NCBI RefSeq assembly: GCF_037042905.1 | Contig: NC_087246.1 | Span: 33,970,001 to 34,034,000 of the forward strand | Length of the DNA: 64,000 nt | Source of the DNA: Lytechinus pictus | Taxonomy: Eukaryota; Echinodermata; Echinoidea; Temnopleuroida; Toxopneustidae | Direction of reading: 5' to 3' | Shown: positions 1-13,600 of the stretch, piece by piece | How the letters are laid out: every line of letters starts with the position of its first letter | Numbering within the stretch: the first letter of the stretch is position 1 | Notes under the pieces: generated by a model | What the model was told of the DNA's origin: nothing | Databases searched by the model: none | Seen by the model: the letters and a program-made list of their open reading frames with translations, nothing else | Translations under genes and position numbers: made by a program

Positions 1-1405
1 CGGATAGGATGTTAAGTAGAGGCCCCATGTCGAGGAGAGTCACCACCTTTCCACGTTAATGCACTATTCGTATAAGAGTAGGGGGAAACCCCGGTGTAGT
101 GGTCCACCTGCAATACCCCCCCCCCCCCATCAGTTATATCGGGAGGAGAGACCTGCAGGTCATAGTGAATCAGTTCACTTTCGCCTCCAAGGCACAGGTG
201 ACGCCAAAAAAAAAAAATAACAATAATAGCAGAGGGCAAGGAAAATGGTGTAGGTGAGTGGACAAAGAAAAGAAATAAAGGGAGTATTAACTGGGAGACA
301 AAAAGAAAACAAAATATATTACTTTCAACTTTAGTTCAAATAAATTTATTTCATGTGAAAACTTCATATTTACAGACAAAACGAGAACAACCAAACCTTT
401 GGAAAATTACTTCGCATAATACACAAAACTGAAATGACATGCAATTAAAATGATATTAAACATTACGCAATGCTGCATAATCATTTAATACTTTTGATTC
501 AAGACCCAAATCAAAATTACTTCATAAGTCATGATAAAACAATCTGATTGAATACTAATGCATTAAAAAGTCTGGATTTCATCCCTGTATACATGATAAA
601 CAAAAAAAGATTCCCAACTTTAATCTTCTAGTGAGAAAATACCTGACCACTAACAAAACAAAAATCACTTGAAACTACAAATTTTCAGTAGTGTTATTTA
701 AACAATACCCGATATGCAGTCTCTCATTTCAATGGATTACCAGATACCATTGTTCTAAAAAAAGCAGGTAATCTACTTCCAATGCACGTTCAAAAGGTAA
801 ACTGTGTACTTTGAAAAATGCATAATTTTGTGTTTTTAATAAAAAAGTTGCAATGTTTTAAAAGGAGAGATTACTTTAATATTATCAGAACAGATTATAT
901 AAGAACATTTCCTGGTATTGTTACATGTAGGTCTTATTGTATTTCATTTATCAAAATGATCACTGTGCCTATATGTTCAAGAAGTTCTATGTATATTCAT
1001 AAGAATGGTGTTAAGTGATACACGGCCCTAGAAACCTAATGTTAGTATCATTAAAATGCTAATAAATGTAATTGCAAATGATTAGGATTTTAATGCCACT
1101 GATTTCATTGTTCTCTTATTAAAACACATCCAAATCAGGATTCCTTTTTTGATACACCATGTATATTTATTACATGTTCAAACTTAGAGTCACTGGTTAC
1201 TTCCAGATATAATTCATGGTTTCTTAGCAATCAGGTAACATGATCACTGACCAAATAAAATTAATAAAGTTTGGACCATTTCAAAATAATAATGCATAGT
1301 AATTTTTTCTTTAAAAGAGAGCTAAATGCCCTACATTGAAGACAAAAGCACGCATTATTCAGGGAGTTTATCACACCTCTATCAAACTGTGCTCCAAGTG
1401 AGGCA

Positions 1406-1810
1406 GACATCACCTCTTGCCTGTAATCTAGGCGGAGACTGTGAATTTTGTCCTTGCCTTTACGAGTCTGATGCTGTTGCGCAAACTGTCGGCAATACAT
1501 CTGATGAAGGAGACTATGCACAGTGGCTGCTTCTGTCTCAATGATCATCATATACTCCAGTCTCGAGTTTATAGTTCTTGTTTTTAACTGACAAGTCTGG
1601 TGACAGTTTTACAGAATGTAAAACGTGCAGCAATCATGGTCAATAAAAAACAAAAAATAACATGAGACAGGAATGTATGGGTGGTGGCTGCAAACTGCAA
1701 ATAGGTCTTCCGCATCAGACGTATTGCCGACGTTTCGCAATAGAATCAGACTCGTAAAGGCAAAGACAAAAGCACAGCTAGCGCCTAGATCATAGGCTAA
1801 CATCTCTCCG
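1406..1810. repeat. Inverted-repeat element with arms of about 105 bp
   Basis: The left arm (about 1406-1515) and the inverted right arm (about 1700-1810) share ctttacgagtctgat and cggcaata, with scattered mismatches, around a 190-bp centre. This is typical of an old MITE or foldback repeat. Outer ends and target duplication are unclear. Confidence 0.6.
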
Positions 1811-2447
1811 ATCAAAATCGCGTGATGAGAAACATAAACCTTATGTTTCCTCATTTTATTAAAGATGTTGGCTGTAAATGCTAGCCTCAAAGTCATCTGC
1901 ATATGCAATTAGAGAGTGCAAAATATTTGCGTCTATATATTTTTCATGATGAGACGTACATGTACATCCAAAACATGAAAATTGCCAGTGGCAACAATTA
2001 ATAAGGACAGATACCACTTACATGTCCAAATTATCATCTGATCAACACTGTAGCCATTTCAACATAGGCAAGTCAGAATAATCACTTAATAAAACACTTC
2101 ATACACACAAAATATATCATACATAATGTCTCATATGGCACACACAGAGGATGGCATCACAGAGTGGAACGATCACAAGGTATAACTCGCCATGTACGGA
2201 TGGAAGGCTTGTGAAAAATACTGAGCGGAAAAAGACTCTTATATCTACAAAACATCACCAAACAATAAATTGTACAGTCAACAGAAATGACTGAAGTAGT
2301 CGGTCGCCCCATCATAAAAGACACTGCCATTTTGTATATGTGGATCATAATACTGTACCTAACATTCAAAAGGCCAGCTAATACATTAAGGGGTAGGCCT
2401 ACTCAGTGATTTAAGAAACAAATCGTGTATAGAACAACATCAAGAGT

Positions 2448-2563
2448 CAGTGTGGCGGACCGTGACCCGGAGGAGACAATTGATTGGAGGGGCGCTGTAT
2501 TGTTTGTGAACAATGCTGTTCCCCTCCAATGCTTTGTCTCCTCCGGGTCACGGTCCGCCACTG
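2448..2563. mobile_element. hAT-like MITE, copy 1, with 8-bp target duplication
   Basis: A 116-bp almost perfect palindrome. Its termini read CAGTG..GCGGACCGTGAC, with a 2-bp insertion in the left end. It is flanked by the direct 8-bp repeat tcaagagt (2440-2447 and 2564-2571). Eight-bp target duplications and CAG-type ends fit hAT transposons. A second, internally shorter copy lies at 14401-14475. Confidence 0.8.
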
Positions 2564-3112
2564 TCAAGAGTTGATGATTATGCAATAAGGTCATACGATT
2601 TATACTATATCATACTTGTTCCCAAACTTATTCACATTTTACCATAGTTATTGAGATAGCTGTGCAGTCGACACTAGGACTCTGTGTAGGCGCCCAAATA
2701 AGGTGAAATAACTTTTTTTTTAAGGCTTGGCCACACAACTACTTAGGAAGTTTTGACTGACAATTTTCAGCTGACAAAGCTCTCCTAAAATTAAATGACT
2801 AAACATATTTAATAATAATAATATGCAACATTTATATAGCACTTAATACAAATGTTTCTTAGTGCTGCGTTCTATTACCCCGTTTCATATGCATCTGCCT
2901 ATTTCAAACAAATCCGTATGTGATCAGAATAATGTTTAATAAAGCAATTCTACTTGCCATAGTCCATTCAATTTTAGAATTGTAAATAACATCTCTCATC
3001 CTCTTATTTTCAATAAAACAAACATGATACCATAGCTGACTTCCCCCTTTAAATTCAGCCATGAGAGAAATCATTGCTAGAGGAATTGTCATTGACCAAA
3101 ACGAAGACAGGC

Positions 3113-3345
3113 TGGTCTGAAGGGCTTGTTATGATCGTCTGCGTTCGCGGAGCGGGGATGGCCATTATCCTTTCGAGAAAACCGGGGGAGCTTTTCTCAA
3201 AAGGGTGGGTTGAGGGAGGTTCTGGTACAAAAGACTACTCAACCCACCCTTTCGAGAAAAGCTCCCCCGATTTTCTCGAAAGGGTGCGGCCACCCCGCTC
3301 CAGCCCAACTCCGCGAACGCAGGCGATCGTAACAAGCCGGTCTGT
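3113..3345. repeat. Palindromic repeat (foldback MITE)
   Basis: The two halves are inverted copies: ggcttgttatgatcg with gcgttcgcgg on the left returns inverted on the right as ccgcgaacgc and cgatcgtaacaagcc. The interior holds inverted cctttcgagaaaa segments. It should form a hairpin. I see no coding capacity. Confidence 0.7.
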
Positions 3346-3350
3346 AGGAC

Positions 3351-3511
3351 CTGGGGAGTGTTTCATCAACATTTTTGTCCGACAAGTTGTCAGATCTGAC
3401 ATCTTTCCTTGATTCTGATTGGCTGAGAAGCACTGTTACTATGGTAACTGTCGGATAAATGGGACTTGTCGGATAAAACGTCCGACGAGTCCTTTCATGA
3501 AACGCCCACCT
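3351..3511. mobile_element. Short MITE with GTTTCATGAA-type ends, copy 1
   Basis: The ends ggggagtgtttcatcaa and, inverted, ggtgggcgtttcatgaa form short terminal inverted repeats. The interior carries inverted tgtccgac segments and a ttactatggtaac centre. Related copies lie near 52.95-53.11 kb and 55.56-55.78 kb. Confidence 0.6.
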
Positions 3512-4482
3512 GATGTATGTTTTTTATTAACTGATAAACAGCCAGAATTTCCCAATATTCTACTTTGTATAGGAAGCTGGCAGGTGCTATGAAATAATAC
3601 AAACCCTGTTCCAGATATCATCACAAAATATACCAAAGACATACACATATATCTGTTTCAGATTGGCAAATTAACCCAAAAATGTATATAACAGTTCCAC
3701 AACTGTTGATCAATTGGCTAAACTCAAATGAAATACAAGTAGTGTTTTTCCCCTTTCATACAATTAAATGTTCTGCAAAAAAATATATATAACATATTCA
3801 TTACGTGATATGTTTAAGACTTGGTCAAGAGAAAAGAATAGCAACCTCCTTCATGTTATGAAAGGGAATCGTAAACATTTTTAAAAATCAGAATAGAGCA
3901 GAAGTGTCATAATATAGAACACATATATGCAAAATAAAAACAATACCGATGTAAAATATGTTTTAAAACAAACATTTTTGTCCATTTTTGCAGGTTAAAC
4001 TCATAATTTTAAAACGAAATATGTTCCTGAGATTACACAATGAGTTGAATGTTCTCATATGAGAAATCTTCTCAAAAGAAATTCTATTTCCTTTCTTCAC
4101 AAGAATAAAAGGAGATGATATACCATTCAGCATTAAAGAAAAGACTTTTTTTTAAGAACACCAAAAATATAAATTAAAAAAAAGAAACATCAGAACAAAA
4201 ACATGAAAGCAAACAGTAAAGAAACAAAGGAATATTTTGTTGACAGTGCAAGGTATAGATTGGAGCATTGATTTTCAGCAACAGAGATTGATCAATATAC
4301 TTTATAACATCATGAATCTAACGTAGTTTAAAGCAATAACAAGCAATCGGTGATTCATCTGTACAACAAACAAAAAAATCTTCCTCACACAACTGAGAAA
4401 TAACAAATAACTGGTTAACTGTTCTAACAAGTGAGAAACATTTTACAGTTCCTTTCAGATATGGTCACATTCCTCAAATAGC

Positions 4483-4667
4483 TCACGTACTCTCATCAGG
4501 GACACTTGGAGTGTTCTGCTTGAGAATCAAACTTGTGGGTAACTGACTGGGAAACGACGGAGACCAGGTCTTTTTCATCGCTCGATACCTCAAGTTGGAC
4601 AGCCGACCATTGATGGCTTGCCCGATATCGCAGTGCTTAACTTGAGGAAACTTGCAGTATACTGCAT
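4483..4667 (-). CDS. BEN gene alternative last exon 8b (distal)
   Basis: Acceptor cctctcag; joins exon 7 in phase 1 and adds residues 439-499 before a TGA. It supplies the same C-terminal BEN helix (KFPQVKHCDIGQAINGRLSN). Its tail is different: Pro/Ser/Thr-rich rather than basic, ending in SVPDEST. Exons 8a and 8b each carry a stop, so one transcript can use only one of them. Confidence 0.85.
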
Positions 4668-7600
4668 CTGAGAGGAAAAATGGACAGAGATCGAGAAAGG
4701 AAGACAGATGCGACAGGTGGGGAGAGAGAAGAAAGATGCAACATGGTAATGGCACTTTCACACGGGATGGTAGCTGAAAAACATCTTAAAATGATTTTAA
4801 TGGAAAGTAGGAACACGTCGCATCTCCTTACACTGTCATCATATGCTGAACAAGTGGGTACATTCACATTGATAACTAAGTTGTGTCTTCAGTGACCCTG
4901 TTTGAGCCTCCTGCGGTGCTCCCGTTTTTGCTCGCGGTATCTGATGCTGGAGAGACGTCCGTTGATGGCCTGTCCGATGTCGCAGTGGGAGATGTTGGGG
5001 AATCTGGTGGTAACCGCTTCTGTGGATAGAATAAGAGAGGAAGAGGAGGGAATAGGGTAGAGGAATCGGGGAAGTGGGTGGGGTTGGTTATAAAGATGAT
5101 TGTGATGGAAGGATTGATTATAAGGACAGGGGTGAAGCATACAGGAATGTATAGAGGGTGATGACAAAGATGTTTTGCGTGACAGGGTCGAGAGTGCAAG
5201 TGGATGGTTAAGAAGATATTGAAGAAAGCATTCCACACACACACACACACACACACAACAATTTTCAGGCAGGAATTATAGAGGGTGATAGCAAAGATGT
5301 TTGGTGTAACAGGGTCGATAGAGCAAGTGGATGGTTAGGAAGATGAAGAAAGCATTCCACACACACACACAAAATAGTTCAGGCAGGAATGAACATAGGG
5401 TGATAATAAATATGTTTTGTGTGACAGGGCAGGTAGTGCAATCGGATGGTTAGGAAGAAAGCATTCCACACACGCACACAATAGTTTTTAGACAGGAATG
5501 GATAGAGGTTGATAACACAGATGTTTCGTGTGACATGGTCAATGGGGTGATCAGAAGTAGCATGGTGTTTGAGTATCACACACAAATACACACACATGGC
5601 AAGGCAAGCATGAATACAGTCATAGAAGAGGTTGAATAATTAAGGAAAATAGATAAAAAGAGAGGGAGTGAGGATATATATAGAATTTTTTTATTATTAT
5701 TTATAAAGAGTTGAAGCGAAGCAGTACACCAAATGATGAGGTCAGGCAGCAAGCAGTGAAGGTAAGAAAAGAATCATTATATAAAGACCAAATAATTGAT
5801 AAATGAAAGACAGAAAGAAAAGCAAAAGAAGACAAGAGATAAGATAGTAAAATGTGGCATAATTTGTAATAAAAGGCATGAAAGAGAGAGAAAGGTGGAT
5901 AGTAAGATTGAAATAGGAGAAATTTGAAGTAAAATAAGATAATCATAAGAAAAATGGTGATCAATACAGATGAAAATATACATCCAGGAGTGAGGCATAA
6001 ATTTACCGTGGAAACCCAGAAGCATTTTGGAAGTGGTATGCAAAGAAAGTACAACAGATTAGAGTGAAAGAGAGCAGGAGGAGAGGGAAAGGAAGAATAA
6101 GTGCTTAAATATTATTAAGGGATAAGGTGAATGTGAGGAAGGAAAGGAGCAAAGAAAAAAAGAAATAATTCTGTTAAATATCATGAAACAAGACCAACGT
6201 TTTTTTCAATAAAAAATTTCCACATTCTCGCCCTAATACACCACAAAATGTTACAGGCATTAGACTTACAGCATTTTGGTCCACTAAAAAATATTTACCC
6301 ATATTTTATATCTGCTTAACCTTACTGCAGATTAGTTTAACAGAGTTACCGATTTGACTGATGTATAACGCCACAAGCCCTTGAAATGGTGTAACTTTTC
6401 CTCCCATAAATTTATCAATAAAGTTTGAAGATTTCATGCTACAGAGTGTTTGGTAAAGCTTTTTCATTATGCATGGACTTTGCACAGGTAAACTGCCGAT
6501 TCGTCTATTGCCAACTCGTCCACTCATCACATGGTCTACCTTCATTTAGTCTAATGCCATTCCCTCCAATTTTTCGTCTAACGACCATTATTCGGTTCAA
6601 TAATCACTTTGTCTAATCACCATTTCGTCTACTAACCAGTTGGTCTAATACCCATTATCTTTTCATTCATTTCACCCCAATTAACACTTTATCCAATTAG
6701 ACCAAATGGTTTATGGACTAAAAGGCTATTGGACCAACTGGTTATTAGTCAAAATTGTGAGAGGACAAAATGGCAATTAGACCATGTGGATAGTGGAGGA
6801 ATTGGTGATAGACCACATGATAGTAGACGGGTTGGTAATTAGACGAATTGGCATTAGACCAATTGGAAATAAATCCTTTACACACGACTGGAACATTTCC
6901 TGGGGCCCGTTTTACAAAGAGTTGCGATTGATCCCATCGATTGCAACTATAGAAATCCAGCAAAGTCAACATATAAAATGCACGTTTGTTCAAAAAAAAT
7001 TCTAGATATGAAAGTATATCCATAAATTCATTGATTTCTAGACAATTTGGTGTGTTCTCCTTTGTTTACAAAGGACATTTTGCAAATTTCCTTTGGAAAA
7101 AATTATGACACTGATGGATTTCCATAGTTACAATTGATTGAATCAATCGTAACTTTTTGTATGACGGGGCCCAGGTGTTCAATGAGATACCACAACTTTT
7201 TCCCTGGTGTTTCAACAAAGAAAATGTAGCACAGAATTTCCTAGAACTCTGAACAAATTCGGACAAATAATAAACTTGGCATTCTAATGGTCGTAACGCC
7301 AAGAATTTAAATTTTCAAAGAGGACCTTTCAACAAGTTGATAGGATTTTAAAAAAAATGAAACATCTTATTTAGAACTTTGAGTTACATGTTCCAGTATT
7401 TTGTAAAATTGTGCATAACTTGAAACTATGAAATAACCCTTTCACTCATATAATTCAACTAAACCAAACTATTTTAAAGAAACGATTACTCACGCCAAAA
7501 AAAATGAAACATCTTATTTAGAACTTTGAATTACATGTTCCAGTATTTTGTAAAATTGTGCATAACTTGAAACTATGAAATAACCCTTTCACTCATATAA

Positions 7601-10600
7601 TTCAACTAAACCAAACTATTTTAAAGAAACGATTACTCACTATAGATGGCATCGACTTTCTTTGGATCAAGGGCTTGTCTAGGCTCTGCAGAGGAGTCCC
7701 TTGTGCTCTTTCCGCCTCGCAGGTTACTATTGAGGAGCGTTTCCATGGAGAAGACGAATGGGAGGAGACGGCGGGTAAAGGCGGTGGGTTGGTCCAGTGC
7801 ATTAAGGCCGTCCCAAACCTCGCGGTTGATGAACACACCACTTCCGGGATGAATCTCAACCTAATGATGATCATCAGAATAAATCAGAGTGTTACAAATA
7901 ATGATAGCAATGATGAAGACGATCACAATGACAATGATAATGATGGTGACAATGATGATGATGATGAAGATAATGGTCATGATGATGATGATAATGATGA
8001 CGATTATGATGGTGACAATGATGATAATGATGATATCCATGATGATAATGGTAGTGGTGGTGGAGATGATGATTATGATGATGATCATCATCATAATGGT
8101 CATGATGATGATGATGATGATGATGATGGTGACAATAATGATGATGATGATATCCATGATGATAATGGTAGTGGTGGTGGAGATGATGATTATGATGATG
8201 ATCATAATGATCATGATGATGATGATAATGACAATGATGACAACGATTATGATGGTGACGATGATGATGATATCCATTATGATAATGGTAGTGGCGGTGG
8301 AGATGATCATAATGGTCATGATGATGAAGATGATGTTGATGATGATGATGATAATGGTGATGGTAATGGTGGTGTTAATGATGATAGTAGTGGTGGTGTT
8401 GGAGGTAGAGGTGATGATGATGATGGTGATGATGAATATGATGATGGTGATGATGATGTGGTGGTGGCAATAGTGATGTTAGAGATGATGATGTCAATGC
8501 TGATGCTAATGATGATGTTAGTGAAGAAGATGATGATGACCTTGCATAAATGCATAAATGTAAGAATTTTAAATTTGATCTATTATTTTATTATGAGAAC
8601 TTTTTCATTTCCAATTGATCTCTATGACTTAACTCTATGACTTAACCCCAAAAATTGGATCAAATCATCATTAATCACATATGCATACATAAAAAAAGTT
8701 TCGTCAATATGGACTGACAGATGACCAATAAACATAATGCCATTGTCTACCACTTCTGGTGGGAAGAGGCATAAAACTGTAATACGAACCATTTTAGTCA
8801 AACTTTTACCTGGTCGGAATTTTGAGTTGCTTGTTTCTTAGATGGAGATGGCGAAGGTACCATCTCATTTTTTATTAGTTTCGTTGGCGAAAGGATGACT
8901 TTGGGCTTTCCTGAGATCTTCTCCAAATTAGCTTTCTGCCTGAGCTATATATGGATAAAAGAGGAAATATATAAGTGTTCATATGGAAGGATGAGACCAG
9001 GATTATAATAATGCAGTTGAAGAATGAATATAAAGAAGCAACAGATTATTTTTTTTAAGTTTCGCTTAATTTTACAAAATAATAAAATGCACATCCCGGT
9101 TCATATACAAAAATGAAATGAGGGAATTGATGACATCACTCACTCACTATTTCTTTTGTATTTTATTATATGAAATATGAAATATTCTTATTTGCTCCTC
9201 ATTCTCCTGTGAAACATGTGGAATTACCTTTGTTTAACATTTTATGGTTCAGTCAAATTGGTCCTTATTGTCAAATCTGTAAAAATTGAAATATTGTATA
9301 ATTCAAACAATAAAAAACAAAAGAAAAAGAGAGTGAGGGACATCATCGATTCTCTCATTTGCTTGTGACTAAATCGTGCATATAACTATTTTGTGAAAAA
9401 TAAGCGAAATTTTAAAATGTCATAACTTTCTTATTTTTCATCCGATTTTGATGAAATTTTCAGCATTATGCTTCTCCGATTTTTCTCTATTCATTCAAAT
9501 CACCATTTTCCTAGGGTGGATTTGACCTTTAACTCTTTGTGCGCTGGACCATGAACCCATCTGTACTGAATTATTTTCAGGGAGGGAAACAATGCATTGT
9601 TTGTTGAGTGTGAAATGCGAAGTTCGCACGGCACCGAGTGTGCATTGGTGCGAAGTACGCGTGGAAAGGGTTAATGAATGCTCAGAGGGGCAAGCTATAG
9701 TTAATACACAATTGTTCGCCCCTCCAAACTTCTGTGTGCTCAGTACATTCTGATGCTACTGTGCATCCTTGTGCCATACAACCATGACATGCAGATGAGA
9801 CCATGATGAAATTTCCTGGAGCAACTTCATTGAAGGTTTGCATGACAGTTCAAATAATATGGAGGAGGTTTGTGGTGCACTGTGTGCTTATAGCCTTGAA
9901 AGAACTGTAGGGTTGGTAATCTTTGTTTACCACTACTGCTTTCATGCCTCTCAATTTTATTCCCTGGACTTGAATTTATCTAAGGCAATTGAAGGCCATG
10001 GCCCTGAATGCCTTATTGACTGGCTTCAATGCCCATCTCAATGGCCTGGGAGATTTGTGGTGCGCATTATCTACTTCCCATTGGTGTTGCAATATAGAAA
10101 TGTAACCTGTAGAAAAGTGGCCTTTCCTTACAATTAAAGGCTCGATTCCACCTCTTCCTTTTCATTTATATTGTAGAGCGTTGTTGCCCAGTGGATTAGT
10201 CTCCGGACTTTGATACAGTGGGTCGTGGGTTCGAATCCCAGGCATGGCGTAATTTCCTTCGGCAAGAAATTCATCCACATTGTGCTGCACTCGACCCAGG
10301 TGAGGTGAATGGGTACCCGGTAGGATTCATTCCTTGAACGCTGTAGCTCCTATTAACATGGCGGCTCAGCTACAGCCGGGGTAATAATATGATATCAAAG
10401 CGCAGTTGAGTATATGCACATAGTAACTGCACTATATAAATGGACATATTATTATTATTATTCCTCTCTACCAGCCCAATAGTTCATTTCAGTACCAACC
10501 ACATGGTAAACCTCCTCCGTGTTAAAAAATCAGAGGTCAATTTCATAAAGAACATATTACAAGTGTGGTAAATTTATCATTATGGTAACTACCATGGCAA

Positions 10601-13600
10601 CAGGGCTGATTAGCCAATCAAAATCAAGGTTTCATGGTAGTTGCCATATACATAAATCTTTATGAAACAGGCCCCTGTAAGCTCCCAAATCAAACTTACA
10701 ATGTCAGCTTCTTTCTTCACCACGCCCGCCTTGGACAATTGACCCGGGCGTCTTCTCCCTTTGCTAACAGCAAACTTATTTTGAGACAATGCCTTCCTCT
10801 TAATCACCTTGCTGCTCTTGTCCTCGGGAGAACAGCTGACATTGTTGTGGGTGCCCAGAGCCTTTAGGGCTATCGCGTGTACCTTTGGGAGTTCTAGAAA
10901 AGAAATGATACAAGGTTATAAAGTTGGATTATTTCATTTCCATGATTAATATTCAGGATGTTTTACAAATGAAATGAAAGTATATAGGAAGCTCTGAAGG
11001 CTATATTGTAAATGGGACAGGAATTTTTTTTAAATTGCCTATAATGTCACACCTATCTTGGGACTTCTTGCATGATGTAGGGTTGGACAATCACAGCTTA
11101 CAGTATTCATTTGAAAATTGTTTACTTTGATAGGAGGCATAAATCTCAGTTGTTGGTTGTTTTTTTCCATAAGTGAAGTTTTTGAAATTTGCTGAAACGT
11201 CACTTTTGCTTCTATTGAAACCAAATTAACATCAGGAAAGACTTATCAGCTGGGGGAACAACACAAATCTCATCAAAGGAAATAGAGAGTCCTTATAAAG
11301 CATCAGAAGTTGGATGTTTCCCTCTTCTACCCTTGACATCGCATCAAAACCATAGCGTCACTGTGTAAGCTCCTCGAGGAGATCGTGTTGATTTTGCATT
11401 GGCCCTGTCACCTCTGCGTAGTGATCACGATCACATCGCAAAGAAAAATCTGACAGATGGATTCAATACGGTGGGACCAACATGGTGTGAACACTGCTCT
11501 TGATTTGAGAACACAGGGGCTTCCATTCTTGTCACACTGAACAACTTTATTGGAGCGTTGGAGAGTGGAGCGTCATGGCCCAGTGGATTAGTCTCCGGAC
11601 TTTGAAACAGAGGGTCGTGGGTTCAAATCCCAGCCATGGCGTAGTTTCCTTCAGCAAGAAATTTATCCACATTGTGCTGCACTCAACCCAGGTGAGGTGA
11701 ATGGGTACCTGGCAGGAATTTATTCCTAGAAATGCCAAGCGCTGGAAAGGCTGCTTGAGCTACAGCCGGGGTAATAATATCCAAGTCCTTTGGAAGCGCA
11801 TAGAGATGTTATTCATTATGTGTTATGCGATATAAAAGAACTGACTATTATTATCATTATTTATTAACACAGTTCATTTCAGAATTCCAAAAACTTGCAT
11901 AAAAAAATAAGAAAATTTCTGTTTTCAGGGTTTGTGGCAGAGTTTGAATTCAGGATCAATATGGCTGTAGGTAGGCAAAAACCTCAACCATCAGTGGATT
12001 GCTGTCTTATTCAGTGATGCAGGGGGTGCATTAGATTTAATCAGACTTAAACATTAAGCAAAAGAAAAACAGATTAAAATGAAAATAATTGGGTCTAGGG
12101 GCTGGGGGAGGGGCCTGTTAACATGTACATACATCCCTTTACTAGTACTTTATTATTGTTTAGTTCTTAACATTTATTGTAAATCAACCATTGGAATTGG
12201 GACAGGATGCTTTATGCCACAGTAATTTAATTTTCAATTTTAACTTTTTTTGTCTCTGGCGTTCCAATGGTTGATATTTCTTATCTTGAATTGTTTTTAC
12301 TGAAATGTATTGTTTTTTGTAATCTTCTTTGCGGATTAAATAATAAAAATAATAATAACATAAATACCTTTGCAAACTTCATGTCTGAGTAGCATGATTT
12401 CATCCCTCAATCCTCTAACTTCTAATCTCAGCTTCTCGAGCTCCGAGAGCTCGTACTCTGGTGGGTACTCTCCTCCTTCACTCCCTAATTCCTCTTCCTC
12501 CTCCTCCTCCTCTTCCTCCTCACCATCCTCCATCTCATCACCCTGAACATCAGGCCCCATCCCATCTGTGGAATCTGGATTTGGTACAAGAAAAGATCAG
12601 ATTAAAACAATATACGTGTCTGTATTGCATCTTCATAAATAATTATCAAACAATTTAAAATATTCTGCTGAAAGATATAATCACTGATTGAGGGAAAAAA
12701 TAGCCCTTTACATGAAAGAAATAGCCCCCAAATTCAATAATCGCAATGTGGCAACAACAAAATATAGCCCCTAAAACATAAAATGTATTTCCTACTCTTC
12801 TTGTACCTCCCAGCAATAAAGTTTATTTGCAGTATGGTCATGTAGAGTGAGCTCGGTCTGCTGATTATCGCTTCAAACACAAGTGGTTGTGTGGTGCCTG
12901 CTGCGCTGTCTCGGCGCGCGCGTGCAATGGAAAAAATCGTATGGATCCAAAATTGCACGGTTGATGACGTCATTGTAAAATGGGCTGAATGATCGATATC
13001 AAACAAGCAATCAATGACAAGGATCTATCTAGGTGTCATATAGCAATACATATTATTAAAATGGCAGTTTTCAGGTAGATTGATGTCATGTGACGTCTTA
13101 CATTCTATTTCCCTGTCAGATGAAGTATCAGGGAATGCTTCTGGGTCCTGGTCTTCTTGGCCTGGTTCTTGGTCTAGGTTTGGTTCTTGGTCTTTATTGG
13201 GCTGGGTCTGGTCCTCACTAGAAACCCTCTTCTGACCAGCTTTCCTCTGGGAAGAAGATGGTGACACGTCCGATTCTTCAGCCTTCTTGGTTTTCCTGGA
13301 TCGCTTCTACATGAATTGTAGAATAATGAAGAAATATATAAATAGGATAAATCAATACGAATGTGGTCTAGTTTAATTAAACGGCCATTAGGGTGTTCCA
13401 AAAGCTAATAAAACAACTTAATTACATCCAATTTGTCTCCAGTGTTATCTTTCATTGCAAAAAAAAATGTTTTCAAAGCGTATTATCATTTTATTTGGCA
13501 GAATATAAAACAAGTGAAATACAATGATAAAAATAATTGTTACAATAAACTGTATCAATTTTCTTTACAGAGTAGTGGTAAAATCATCTAATTCTAACAC

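Larger units (their letters stand above)
1..4482. other. Sequence downstream of the BEN gene: 3' UTR or intergenic, with MITEs
   Basis: AT-rich sequence with no supportable exon. It probably contains the 3' UTR of the 8b isoform; one AATAAA on the minus strand lies at 3528-3523. Four inverted-repeat elements are listed separately. Positions 1-240 contain a C-run and look like a repeat fragment I cannot name. Confidence 0.4.

Noticed and set aside
7675..8640. Open frame of 321 codons, Asp-rich
   Set aside because: It reads across the antisense of BEN exon 7 and a GAT microsatellite; composition is dictated by the repeat.
9838..10137. A 99-codon plus-strand frame
   Set aside because: No splice sites, motifs or codon-use signal; it lies in a BEN intron among repeats.
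10176..11868. Functional tRNA genes
   Set aside because: Pol III boxes are present, but long shared non-tRNA bodies with ATT tails make both copies SINEs.
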